Below, in pieces: positions 25,626 to 33,799 of a DNA stretch of 34,404 nt (position 1 is its first letter; every line of letters begins with the position of its first letter). The stretch is taken from contig CAYSEF010000020.1 of NCBI GenBank assembly GCA_964430105.1, positions 1 through 34,404 of the forward strand, in the 5' to 3' direction. The stretch is from UMGS1696 sp964430105 (GTDB lineage: Bacteria; Bacillota; Clostridia; Oscillospirales; CAG-272). The notes under the pieces are model-generated. The model was given only the letters and a program-made list of their open reading frames with translations. It did no database searches and was not told where the DNA came from. The position numbers were made by a program, and so were the translations under genes.

Positions 25626-26975
25626 TTACTTCAGTTCTGCGGATATTGTATCTGCAATAAGATTTGCTGCTTTTTCAATCAGTTCAATATCTGAGCCTTC
25701 TGCCATGACACGAATGAGAGGTTCTGTTCCTGATGGACGAACAACAACTCTGCCGGTGTCACCAAGCATAGCTTTAGCTTCTTCAATGCTTGCCTTAACT
25801 CTGCTGTCGGTATAGAAACGAAGCTTTCCCTCGTTTGATATCTTCAAATTTATCATAGTCTGAGGATATTTTACCATAACCTTATTAAGCTCGGAGAGAG
25901 ACTTTTCTTTACGACGCATAATAGAAAGAAGCTGTGCGGCAGTAAGTTCACCATCACCTGTTGTAGCAAAATCGCGGAAAATAATATGACCGGATTGTTC
26001 GCCGCCAAATGAATAATCCTCAAGAAGCATTTCTTCGAGAACATATCTGTCACCAACTTTGGTTGCGATAAAGCGAAGTCCGTTTTCATCACAGAATTTT
26101 GTAAAACCGAAGTTTGTCATGATAGTTCCGACTACAGCGTTGTGATTGAGTCTGCCTCTTTCTTTGATATCGAGTGCACAAATCGACATGATCATGTCAC
26201 CGTCTACCAGTTCGCCATTTTCGTCAACACAGAGGCATCTGTCAGCATCGCCATCGAATGCAACACCGCAGTCAAGCTTGTTTTCGCGAACATATTCTGA
26301 TAGTGTTTCAATGTGAGTAGAACCGCAGTTGTCGTTGATATTTGCACCATTTGGGTTGTTTGCGAGCATATGTACTTCTGCGCCAAGCTCTGTAAATAGA
26401 GTTTCGGCAGTATATGAAGCGCTTCCGTTTGCACAGTCAACAGCGATTTTTAATCCATCGAGTGAGTAAGAAACACTGCTCTTGATATGATTGATGTAGT
26501 CACGATGAGCATTTTTTGCTACTTCAATTCTTCCGACACCATCACCGATAGGGGTAGGGAACTGAGCAACGCCATCGAGAACCATAGCTTCTATACGCTC
26601 CTCTAAAAGGTCGTCAAGTTTGTAACCTTCGCCATTGAAAATTTTGATTCCGTTGAATTCAGAGGGGTTGTGAGATGCAGAAATCATAATACCTGCATCG
26701 GCTTTGTATTTTTCGATAAGATAAGCTACAGCCGGAGTAGGTACAACGCCAAGCTGAACAACATCGGCACCGACACAGCAGAGACCTGCCATTACAGCAC
26801 TTGCCAGCATATCAGACGATGTTCTTGAATCGCATCCGACAACAAATTTTGGACGGCAGCGGCATCCTTCCGTGAATATAGTCGCAGCGGCTTTACCTAT
26901 TGAAAGTGCGCGTTCACAAGTAAGCTCTGTGTTTGCTATTCCTCGTACGCCATCTGTCCCAAATAATCTTCCCAT
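25626..26975 (-). CDS. glmM: phosphoglucosamine mutase
   Basis: Converts GlcN-6-P to GlcN-1-P. The N-terminus GRLFGTDGVRGIANTELT is the GlmM hallmark. The active-site phosphoserine is S101 in IMISASHNPSEFNG, and the magnesium loop is AFDGDADRCLCVD. The phosphate-binding loop VVRPSGTEPLIRVMAEG is at the C-terminus. Length 449 is standard. It follows the GlmU-like gene by 31 bases and precedes the glmS ribozyme, so the three likely share one transcript. GlmM works directly on the GlmS product. Confidence 0.97.
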   Translation of the reverse strand: MGRLFGTDGVRGIANTELTCERALSIGKAAATIFTEGCRCRPKFVVGCDSRTSSDMLASAVMAGLCCVGADVVQLGVVPTPAVAYLIEKYKADAGIMISASHNPSEFNGIKIFNGEGYKLDDLLEERIEAMVLDGVAQFPTPIGDGVGRIEVAKNAHRDYINHIKSSVSYSLDGLKIAVDCANGSASYTAETLFTELGAEVHMLANNPNGANINDNCGSTHIETLSEYVRENKLDCGVAFDGDADRCLCVDENGELVDGDMIMSICALDIKERGRLNHNAVVGTIMTNFGFTKFCDENGLRFIATKVGDRYVLEEMLLEDYSFGGEQSGHIIFRDFATTGDGELTAAQLLSIMRRKEKSLSELNKVMVKYPQTMINLKISNEGKLRFYTDSRVKASIEEAKAMLGDTGRVVVRPSGTEPLIRVMAEGSDIELIEKAANLIADTISAELK

Positions 26976-27006
26976 GATTTAAGTCTGCCTTTCTGGATTG
27001 CTTTTT

Positions 27007-27678
27007 TTACCTGGATTGTTTTTTGATAATGCATGATTCGCTTTTGAATATCGAGTCAGCATCAACTACGCCTCTTACTCTGGAGAGAGGGTAGATGTTT
27101 GTGTTTTTGCCTATAATAGAGCCCGGATTAAAGACTGTGTTGCATCCGACCTCAACATGGTCGCCAAGAATCGAGCCCATTTTTTTAAGTCCCGTTTCAA
27201 TGCGCTTTGTGCCATATCGAATTACAACATTCGTCTTATCGCTTTTGACATTTGAAGTGATGACACCGGCAGCCATATGTGAACGATAACCGAGAATAGA
27301 GTCACCACAATAGTTGAAGTGCGGTATTTGAACATTGTCAAAAAGTATAGCGTTTTTAACTTCTGTTGAATTTCCTACAACACAGTTTTTGCCAATGATA
27401 GCACTTCCACGAATAAATGCACAGTGACGTATTTCAGCGTTTTCATCGATGATACACGGTGGCTTTATCAAAGCTGTAGGAGCTACTGAAGCAGATTTTG
27501 CAATCCACACATTTTCTGTAGGAGAATAGAAGCTTTCCGGATCGAGAGTCTTGCCAAGATCGACGATGAACGAAGCAATATGTGGAAGAACTTCCCAGGG
27601 AAATTCATATTCTGAGATAAGCGGTGCAGCGATCGAGTGAGTAAGATCGAACAGTGAACAACATTTGAGTTTTTCCAT
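27007..27678 (-). CDS. left-handed beta-helix acyltransferase, GlmU C-terminal-like
   Basis: A 223-residue protein of hexapeptide repeats. After an N-terminal ~55 residues, repeats run from VWIAKSASVAPTALIKPPC through AIIGKNCVVGNSTEVKNAIL to ILGDHVEVGCNTVFNPGSII. This is the left-handed beta-helix of GlmU-type N-acetyltransferases, without the uridylyltransferase domain. Upstream of glmM and glmS, it most likely acetylates GlcN-1-P, with uridylylation done by a protein encoded elsewhere; this is inferred from context. AGGAGGT is an excellent ribosome binding site but about 14 bases from the ATG, farther than usual. An alternative is a general sugar-nucleotide acyltransferase. Confidence 0.82.
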   Translation of the reverse strand: MEKLKCCSLFDLTHSIAAPLISEYEFPWEVLPHIASFIVDLGKTLDPESFYSPTENVWIAKSASVAPTALIKPPCIIDENAEIRHCAFIRGSAIIGKNCVVGNSTEVKNAILFDNVQIPHFNYCGDSILGYRSHMAAGVITSNVKSDKTNVVIRYGTKRIETGLKKMGSILGDHVEVGCNTVFNPGSIIGKNTNIYPLSRVRGVVDADSIFKSESCIIKKQSR

Positions 27679-27746
27679 TATTTAGATATTGACCTCCTTT
27701 CGTTAATGTAGGTTTAAATATGAGAGCAAATGCGCCCATATACTTT

Positions 27747-27775
27747 ATTATACGAAAATAATGTGCTCTTGTCAA
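27747..27775 (-). promoter_or_regulatory. sigma-A promoter of the GlmU-like/glmM/glmS operon
   Basis: On the minus strand TTGACA (27775..27770) and TATAAT (27752..27747) have a 17-base spacer. It is back to back with the rightward promoter at 27884. The ~110 bases between them are AT-rich, with no gene. Confidence 0.9.
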
Positions 27776-27883
27776 TAAAAGAATAGAAATAATAGGTTGA
27801 AATGGATAAGAAATAGCAAAACGACTTATTGAGTGTACATTCGACTTTTTTTAATGGAATTGTTATTTTTTAATTATTTTCTA

Positions 27884-27912
27884 TTGACATATGCTGTGTT
27901 TTTTGATAAAAT
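27884..27912 (+). promoter_or_regulatory. sigma-A promoter of the GH76-type lipoprotein gene
   Basis: TTGACA at 27884-27889 and TAAAAT at 27907-27912 with a 17-base spacer. The start codon is about 40 bases downstream of the predicted transcript start. Confidence 0.82.
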
Positions 27913-27960
27913 GTAACTAATACAATACACTTGTAATTAAATTTTAGGAGAATTAAAACA

Positions 27961-29556
27961 GTGAAAAAAACAATAGCTTTTCTCTTAGTTCTGTCAACGC
28001 TTCTTACGTCGACTCTGCTGACATCTTGTAATAACGACGTGTCAACCGAAACTGAAAGCAATGAAGCAATTCAGGAAGAAGTTGTATCCAGTGGTATTAA
28101 TATCATAGAAAATGGCGCTTCTGTATATTCAATAGTGCGTTCTGATTTTGCAAATTCCGATGATCCGGAAACAAGAGCAACACTTTCACTTCGCAAAGCT
28201 ATTGAGGAAACATACGGTGCCAAAATGACTCTTGCGACAGACTGGATAGGACGTAATGCGGATCCCGATACAATGAAGGATGTCTATGAAATACTCATAG
28301 GTCATACAAACCGTAATGAAACAGCGGCAGCTATAGCTGATCTTGGTTCAAATGAATATATCATTAAGGTAGTTGACAAAAAGATTATTATCTGCGGTCA
28401 CGATGATAATCTTACAAGACGAGCTGTTAATGAGTTTATCAAAACTTACATAAATGCAGAAAATGCTACTCTTGAAATACCTGCAGATTTGAATGTTGTT
28501 TCTGAAGCACAGTATTTTGACAGCGTAGAACATTCTGTTTCCTATGATGAAATGGGCGATGCAGTCCTTAGTGCGTTTGTTCGTGATTATTACGGTGGCG
28601 GTTCGCTTCCAAATACAGAATTTTGGGATGCTGCAGAAATACTCGAAGCGTTCATTGATGCGTATGAACAGACAAAGAACGATGAATATCTGTCATTTAT
28701 AGAAAATATTGTTAAGAAGAAATTTGGTGCTGCTCGTACAGTTGTTTCGTGGGAGTCTAACGAATATAACGATGATATAGCGTGGGGCTGTATTGCGTTC
28801 GCACGTATGCATCTTTTGACTAAGGATACTGAGAACTTCAACGAAAATTACCTGAATGTAGCAAAGAGTAACTTTGATATGATGTATGAAAGAGCAATTT
28901 CCGATGATCTTGGCGGTGGTTTGTTCTGGCGTACTGATAATCAAACTAAAAACTCCTGTATAAACTGTCCTGCATCTATTGCTGCTTGTCTTCTCGGTGA
29001 AGCTACCGGTGACGATTCCTACTATGAAAAGGCTAAAGCTTTGATGGACTGGGAATTTGAGAATATGCTTAATACAAGCACCGGTGCAGTATCCGACTCA
29101 TATAACCTTTCCGGCGAGATAAGCACTTGGGCATCCTCGTATAATCAGGGAACATTTATAGGTGCGTGCACTTACCTTCATAAGAAGTACGGAGATGAGA
29201 TTTATCTTACAAATGCAGCGAAAGCGGCTCAGTATGCTATGAAGAATCTCGGTAATGTTGGTGGTGTTCTCAACGGCGAAGGTAATACAAACGACCTTAT
29301 CGGCTTTAAGGGTATCCTTGTTCGTTGGCTGTATCGTTATGGTGGTTATCTGAATGAGCTTGGTCAGACCGACGAAAGCATAACTATTCTCAACTGGCTC
29401 CAGCTTAATGCTGATACAGCATTTGGTAATCGTAACGCGAATGATCTGATTTGGACTGAGTGGGCGAATAAGACTCCTAATGATGTAAGTGATAAGGATA
29501 TTTACGGCTTCTCTCCGGCTGTAGCTCTCCTGTTCAACTGCCAGCCTTGGGAATAA
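27961..29556 (+). CDS. lipoprotein with GH76-type glycoside hydrolase domain
   Basis: Probable cell-surface glycosidase. Residues 1-23 are a lipoprotein signal ending in the lipobox LTSC (C23 lipidated). Residues ~45-175 resemble the alpha/beta domain found at the N-terminus of alpha-glucuronidase-type proteins (EILIGHTNRNETAAAI, IIKVVDKKIIICGHDDNLTR). The rest is an alpha/alpha barrel of the GH76 type, with paired aspartates D271-D272 in YNDDIAWGCIAFAR and later SPAVALLFN. GH76 enzymes are alpha-1,6-mannanases or related. The start is a GTG at 27961 supported by AGGAG ten bases upstream. Length is 531 residues. A single-gene unit with its own terminator. The true substrate is not known. Confidence 0.85.
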   Translation: MKKTIAFLLVLSTLLTSTLLTSCNNDVSTETESNEAIQEEVVSSGINIIENGASVYSIVRSDFANSDDPETRATLSLRKAIEETYGAKMTLATDWIGRNADPDTMKDVYEILIGHTNRNETAAAIADLGSNEYIIKVVDKKIIICGHDDNLTRRAVNEFIKTYINAENATLEIPADLNVVSEAQYFDSVEHSVSYDEMGDAVLSAFVRDYYGGGSLPNTEFWDAAEILEAFIDAYEQTKNDEYLSFIENIVKKKFGAARTVVSWESNEYNDDIAWGCIAFARMHLLTKDTENFNENYLNVAKSNFDMMYERAISDDLGGGLFWRTDNQTKNSCINCPASIAACLLGEATGDDSYYEKAKALMDWEFENMLNTSTGAVSDSYNLSGEISTWASSYNQGTFIGACTYLHKKYGDEIYLTNAAKAAQYAMKNLGNVGGVLNGEGNTNDLIGFKGILVRWLYRYGGYLNELGQTDESITILNWLQLNADTAFGNRNANDLIWTEWANKTPNDVSDKDIYGFSPAVALLFNCQPWE

Positions 29557-29591
29557 TTAAATATAGTTACTGAAATATAAACTAATAATAT

Positions 29592-29638
29592 AACGACCTT
29601 CTGTGATAGCGTTTGACTAATACAGAAGGTCGTTTTTT
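29592..29638 (+). terminator. Rho-independent terminator of the GH76 gene
   Basis: AACGACCTTCTGT (29592-29604) pairs with ACAGAAGGTCGTT (29622-29634), a 13-bp stem with a 17-base loop, running into TTTTTT at 29633-29638. Confidence 0.93.
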
Positions 29639-29654
29639 ACTGATGCAAAAATGA

Positions 29655-29697
29655 GGCTACTCGCATTTCGGGAATTTCTTCCTTAGTGCGGGTAGCC
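29655..29697 (-). terminator. terminator hairpin of the Gfo/Idh operon, copy 2 of the 43-bp palindromic element
   Basis: GGCTACTCGCA (29655-29665) pairs over 11 bp with TGCGGGTAGCC (29687-29697). Leftward, the hairpin is followed by TCATTTTTGC, so it likely ends the minus-strand operon. It matches the element at 10760-10802 in 35 of 43 positions by my alignment. Confidence 0.75.
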
Positions 29698-29771
29698 CCA
29701 TGTTTTATTAAATTAAGAAATCAAGATGATTTAATCAGAATATATGTGATCTATGAAACTTAAACGTAAAC

Positions 29772-30908
29772 TTAGATCTCACTATACTGAATCTCTACTT
29801 CGTGGCCACAAGCAGCGGACTTGTTGATACCGTCGATGATAGCCTGGTTGTAGAGGATCTGAGATGTCGGAACAGGTGCCGGACCGTTTGTATCGATCGC
29901 ATCGAGGAAGGAACGAATCTTTCTGTCGAAGAGACCGGGACCTCTGTTCTGGAGAACAGGAATAACGGTTTCAGTCTGTGTACCGCATACATCGTGATAA
30001 ATTGTCATAGCACCGCCAACGGAACCATTCCAGCAGTCGGTAGAAGGAATACGGAGAGCGCCTTCTGTACCAAAGATGATGGTGTCACCGGGAGTGTTAA
30101 CGTGCATAGCCCATGCAATACGGAAGTCGAGGATGATGCCACCTTCAAGACGAACGAACGCAGCAGCGAAATCGTCAACAGAGAATCTTTCAGCATCCTT
30201 GCCGTTGTACTTGGGATCCTTACCGAAGAAATCGGAAACGTAACCGGATACGGTAAGCGGCTTCGGATAACCGATAGCGTTAAGAACCATATCGAGAGAG
30301 TAGCATCCGATATCACCAAGAGCACCGATACCACCGGTAGACTTTTCGATGAATGTGGAGCCCGGAATACCACGACGACGACCACCACCGGTCTGGATGT
30401 AGTAGATCTTACCGAGAACGCCGGATTCAACGATCTTCTTGATCATCTGCATGTTGGGGTCGAATCTGGGCTGGAAGCCAACAGAAACGAACTTGCCGGA
30501 TTTCTTTTCAGCGCGGCAGATTTCTTCAGCTTCTTCGAGAGTAACGGTGAACGGCTTTTCAAGAAGAACCGGAATACCGTGCTCGAGAGCGTAGATTGTG
30601 GGAGCTGCGTGCTGAGTATTGTAGGTACAAACGGAAATACCGTCGAGTTCTTCGTTGTCGATCATTTCCTTGTGGGAAGGATAGAAACGAACGCCTTCAA
30701 CACCGAAGCGCTCCATGAACTTTTCAGCCTTGCCGGGAATCAGGTCGGCTGCAGCTACAACTTCTACGTCTTCCATCTTCTTGTAGCTCTGGATGTGGGA
30801 TTCAGCGATCCAACCGGTACCAACGATACCGATCTTGTATTTACGCTTTACTTCCTGCTTTTCTTCGACAACTTCCTGTTTGAACTGGCTGAGAACCTTG
30901 TCTGACAT
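29772..30908 (-). CDS. Gfo/Idh/MocA family oxidoreductase
   Basis: NAD(P)-dependent sugar or inositol-type dehydrogenase. After a charged ~24-residue N-terminal extension, the Rossmann motif is KIGIVGTGWIAESHIQSYKK. The family EKP motif is in VLLEKPFTVTLEEAEEIC. GIGALGDIGCYSLDMVLNAIG is the substrate-side segment; a cysteine stands where many members have histidine. Length 378. It lies 115 bases after the TIM-barrel gene on the same strand, and the two typically act together on inositol- or keto-sugar-type substrates. Codon use is strongly biased, and the reverse strand is open for 367 codons, both suggesting high expression. The substrate is not defined. Confidence 0.93.
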   Translation of the reverse strand: MSDKVLSQFKQEVVEEKQEVKRKYKIGIVGTGWIAESHIQSYKKMEDVEVVAAADLIPGKAEKFMERFGVEGVRFYPSHKEMIDNEELDGISVCTYNTQHAAPTIYALEHGIPVLLEKPFTVTLEEAEEICRAEKKSGKFVSVGFQPRFDPNMQMIKKIVESGVLGKIYYIQTGGGRRRGIPGSTFIEKSTGGIGALGDIGCYSLDMVLNAIGYPKPLTVSGYVSDFFGKDPKYNGKDAERFSVDDFAAAFVRLEGGIILDFRIAWAMHVNTPGDTIIFGTEGALRIPSTDCWNGSVGGAMTIYHDVCGTQTETVIPVLQNRGPGLFDRKIRSFLDAIDTNGPAPVPTSQILYNQAIIDGINKSAACGHEVEIQYSEI

Positions 30909-31023
30909 TGTGTTTGTCCGCCTTTCTATGGATAATTAATTTAATGTTTATATTTTTTATAACCGGTAAATTACGATGACTCACAAAAATGTAACGAGCA
31001 TATTTGTGATAATACCGAAAAAC

Positions 31024-31851
31024 TTACCAGCCTAATGAACGGAGATATTCACGGCTCGCTTTGATTGAATCCATGCGAGAAAGTCCCATTGAAGGCTCAT
31101 CCTGCTCTACGACAACCCATGCTGCACCTGCTTTAACAGAGGCCTCAAGAATCGCCGGCATATCCTGAAGACCGTGACCTACAGGACGGAATTCGAACTT
31201 AGAAGGTTCTTCATCCTTCTTGTCATCTTCATCAAGACCTATCAGAGCATAAAGCTGACCGGCAGGTTTGCCACTCATATAAAAGTCCTTAAGATGAACT
31301 ACGGGAGCCTTGCCTGTGTACTTGAGAACGTAATCAGCGGGATTTTCACCGGCTACATTTACCCAACAAGTATCGATTTCGGTCTGCAGAAATTCAGTGG
31401 GAACTTCCTTGTAGAGAACATCAAGACCGTATTCGTTTCCAACTTTTTTGAATTCAAAATCGTGGTTGTGATAAAGAAGCTGGATACCATATTTTTTAGC
31501 GATTTCGCCAAGCTTTTTGATATCTTCAATAGTTTCTTCAAATTTTTCAGCACCGGGACGACGTTCTTCGGTAACATATGGAACAGCCGCATACTTGATA
31601 CCGATCTTTGCGTAGTCTGCGAAAGTTTTTTCAGGGTCTGCAAGCATATCATTAAGCGGAATGTGTGCAGATACAGGTACAAGACCTATACCGTCAACAA
31701 GACCTTTGACGTATTCGGGAGAATAGCCGTAAAGTCCGGCAAATTCAACACCATCATAACCCATTTCTTTAATTTTGCGGAGTGTATCGGCGAGGTCGTG
31801 TTCGGCATTTGTACGAACGGAATAGACCTGCACAGCTATAGGCAGTGCCAT
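31024..31851 (-). CDS. sugar phosphate isomerase/epimerase (xylose-isomerase-like TIM barrel)
   Basis: TIM-barrel enzyme of the AP-endonuclease 2/xylose isomerase-like fold. AVQVYSVRTNAEHDLADTLR then MGYDGVEFAGLYGYSPEYVK opens it. Metal ligands are expected in LLYHNHDFEF (His), TEIDTCWVNVAGENPADYVL (Glu/Asp), VHLKDF and the C-terminal VVVEQDEPS (Glu). Length 275 is typical. AGGAGG precedes the start. It is the first gene of a two-gene operon with the Gfo/Idh/MocA oxidoreductase, a pairing common in catabolism of inositols and rare sugars. The specific reaction cannot be read from the sequence. Confidence 0.92.
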   Translation of the reverse strand: MALPIAVQVYSVRTNAEHDLADTLRKIKEMGYDGVEFAGLYGYSPEYVKGLVDGIGLVPVSAHIPLNDMLADPEKTFADYAKIGIKYAAVPYVTEERRPGAEKFEETIEDIKKLGEIAKKYGIQLLYHNHDFEFKKVGNEYGLDVLYKEVPTEFLQTEIDTCWVNVAGENPADYVLKYTGKAPVVHLKDFYMSGKPAGQLYALIGLDEDDKKDEEPSKFEFRPVGHGLQDMPAILEASVKAGAAWVVVEQDEPSMGLSRMDSIKASREYLRSLGW

Positions 31852-31938
31852 TTATTTGTCCTCCTGTATAATAAACGCAGTAAAATTTAAATTTGTGAAG
31901 TGTGCTCCGTAAAAACGCACACAACTGTCATTTTCTAT

Positions 31939-31968
31939 ATTATAACTTAATTGTCTGATAAATGTCAA
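31939..31968 (-). promoter_or_regulatory. sigma-A promoter of the TIM-barrel/Gfo-Idh operon
   Basis: On the minus strand TTGACA (31968..31963) and TATAAT (31944..31939) have an 18-base spacer. A small hairpin (GTGTGC/GCACAC, 31900-31922) lies early in the ~80-base leader. The 377-base gap 31852-32228 holds this promoter, the guaB promoter and AT-rich sequence between them, with no gene seen. Confidence 0.83.
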
Positions 31969-32115
31969 GTATTTTTTGTTGTTTTTTGTAAAAACTTACT
32001 TTTTCATATAAATGTTTTATAAATTGTAAAGCGACAAGTGTAGAATTTAATGCGGAATATGAAATGCTGTGAAAAAAAACACATAATAAAATCGAAAGAT
32101 TGTGATTTTTGTCAG

Positions 32116-32144
32116 TTGACTTATTGAGAACAATAATTTATAAT
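32116..32144 (+). promoter_or_regulatory. sigma-A promoter of guaB
   Basis: TTGACT at 32116-32121 and TATAAT at 32139-32144 have a 17-base spacer. The ~80-base leader holds a small hairpin, GCTAC-TTTG-GTAGC. No purine riboswitch core is recognisable. Confidence 0.87.
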
Positions 32145-32228
32145 CATAATAATACGCAGATGTGTATACTGCTACTTTGGTAGCTTGAATTTGTTTGCAA
32201 TTAACTTATATAGACACAAAAGAAAGGT

Positions 32229-33719
32229 ATGGTTGAAAGAATGGCAAAGAGCTTATTTGACAGCAAGATCGCCTATGAAGGACTCACGTTTGACGACGTA
32301 CTTTTGATCCCGGCAAAGAGTGAGGTTCTCCCGAGCACAGTATCGCTTAAAACTCAGCTTACAAAGAAAATCACCCTTAATATTCCTTTGATGAGTGCAG
32401 CGATGGATACAGTTACTGAATACGGTCTGGCTATTGCTATGGCAAGAGAAGGTGGCATAGGTATCATCCATAAGAATATGACTATCGAACAGCAGTGCGA
32501 CCAGGTTGAACGCGTCAAGAGAAGTGAAAATGGTGTTATCACCAACCCCTTCTTCCTCCATCCTGAAAATTACGTTTATGAAGCAGATGAGCTCATGGGT
32601 AAGTATAAGATTTCCGGTGTGCCGATATGCGACCATGACGGTGTTCTCATTGGTATCATCACTAACCGTGACCTCCGTTTCATGACAGACTATAACGTAA
32701 AAATTGATGACGTTATGACAAAGACCGGTCTTATCACTGTTCCTGTTGGTACAACTCTCGAACAGGCTAAGGATATTCTTCGTCATCACAAGGTAGAAAA
32801 GCTCCCGATCGTTGATGATAATTTCAAGCTTCGCGGACTTATCACTATTAAGGATATTGAAAAGGCTGATCGTTACCCGAATTCTGCTAAGGATGAAAAG
32901 GGAAGACTTCTTTGCGGTGCCGCTATAGGCGTTACAAAGGATGTTACAGACCGTGCAGGTGCGCTTCTCGCAGCAGGTGCAGACGTTCTTGTTCTTGACT
33001 CAGCACACGGTCACTCTCAGAACATTCTTAACTGCATCTCCAAGATTAAGGAAAAGTTCCCTGAAGCACAGCTTATCGCAGGTAATATTGCGACAAGTGA
33101 AGCGGCAGCAGACCTCATTTCAGCAGGTGTTGATGCTATTAAGGTTGGTATCGGTCCTGGTTCTATCTGTACTACTCGTGTTGTTGCAGGTATCGGTGTA
33201 CCGCAGATCACAGCTATTATGAATGCTGCTTCCGTTGCTATGGATGCAGGAATTCCTGTTATTGCAGACGGTGGTATAAAGTATTCCGGTGACCTTCCCA
33301 AGGCTATTGCAGCAGGTGCAAATGTAATCATGGTAGGCTCACTTCTTGCAGGTTGTGAGGAATCCCCCGGAGATACCGAAATTTATCAGGGTAGACAGTT
33401 CAAGGTATATCGTGGTATGGGTTCTCTCGCTGCAATGGAAAAGGGTTCAAAAGACCGTTATTTCCAGGAAGGTGCTCGTAAGCTCGTTCCGGAAGGCGTT
33501 GAAGGTCGTGTACCTTACAAGGGACCTCTTGCAGATACAGTATTCCAGCTCATGGGCGGTCTTAGATCCGGTATGGGTTATTGCGGTGCTGCTACTGTTG
33601 AAGAACTCAAGGTTAAGGGTCAATTCGTAAAGATGTCCGGTAACGGTCTGCGCGAATCTCATCCTCACGATATCAACATCACTAAGGAAGCACCGAACTA
33701 TAGCGTTCAGGTACAGTAA
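32229..33719 (+). CDS. guaB: IMP dehydrogenase
   Basis: Oxidises IMP to XMP with NAD+, the committed step of GMP synthesis. AYEGLTFDDVLLIPAKSEVL opens the barrel. Two CBS domains interrupt it at roughly residues 95-210 (YKISGVPICDHDGVLIGIIT; HHKVEKLPIVDDNFKLRGLI). The catalytic cysteine is C314 in GIGPGSICTTRVVAG, and the flap carries EGVEGRVPYKG. Length 496 is typical. The start is ambiguous: the ATG at 32229 is only one base from AAGG, whereas an ATG at 32241 (MAKSLFDSK) is 13 bases from it; both spacings are poor. It has its own promoter and terminator. Confidence 0.96.
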   Translation: MVERMAKSLFDSKIAYEGLTFDDVLLIPAKSEVLPSTVSLKTQLTKKITLNIPLMSAAMDTVTEYGLAIAMAREGGIGIIHKNMTIEQQCDQVERVKRSENGVITNPFFLHPENYVYEADELMGKYKISGVPICDHDGVLIGIITNRDLRFMTDYNVKIDDVMTKTGLITVPVGTTLEQAKDILRHHKVEKLPIVDDNFKLRGLITIKDIEKADRYPNSAKDEKGRLLCGAAIGVTKDVTDRAGALLAAGADVLVLDSAHGHSQNILNCISKIKEKFPEAQLIAGNIATSEAAADLISAGVDAIKVGIGPGSICTTRVVAGIGVPQITAIMNAASVAMDAGIPVIADGGIKYSGDLPKAIAAGANVIMVGSLLAGCEESPGDTEIYQGRQFKVYRGMGSLAAMEKGSKDRYFQEGARKLVPEGVEGRVPYKGPLADTVFQLMGGLRSGMGYCGAATVEELKVKGQFVKMSGNGLRESHPHDINITKEAPNYSVQVQ

Positions 33720-33758
33720 AGATATATTATCGAAATTTTGGATAATACAATATAAAGT

Positions 33759-33799
33759 AAAAGTCTCCTGTTGTAGAATAACTACAGCCGGAGACTTTT
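33759..33799 (+). terminator. Rho-independent terminator of guaB
   Basis: AAAAGTCTCC (33759-33768) pairs with GGAGACTTTT (33790-33799), with an inner TGTAG/CTACA pairing, and the Ts extend into TTTTGTTTTG. Confidence 0.85.

Noticed and set aside
29802..30905. 367-codon open frame on the plus strand
   Set aside because: It lies entirely antisense to the Gfo/Idh/MocA oxidoreductase, which has clear family motifs. The translation is low-complexity and rich in Thr/Asn/Val, with no recognisable domain.
31174..31890. 238-codon plus-strand frame
   Set aside because: Phe-rich antisense shadow of the TIM-barrel isomerase gene, overlapping its promoter region as well.
32145..32228. Possible purine or ppGpp-type riboswitch before guaB
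   Set aside because: The leader is only about 80 bases with one small hairpin; the conserved cores of those riboswitch classes are absent.
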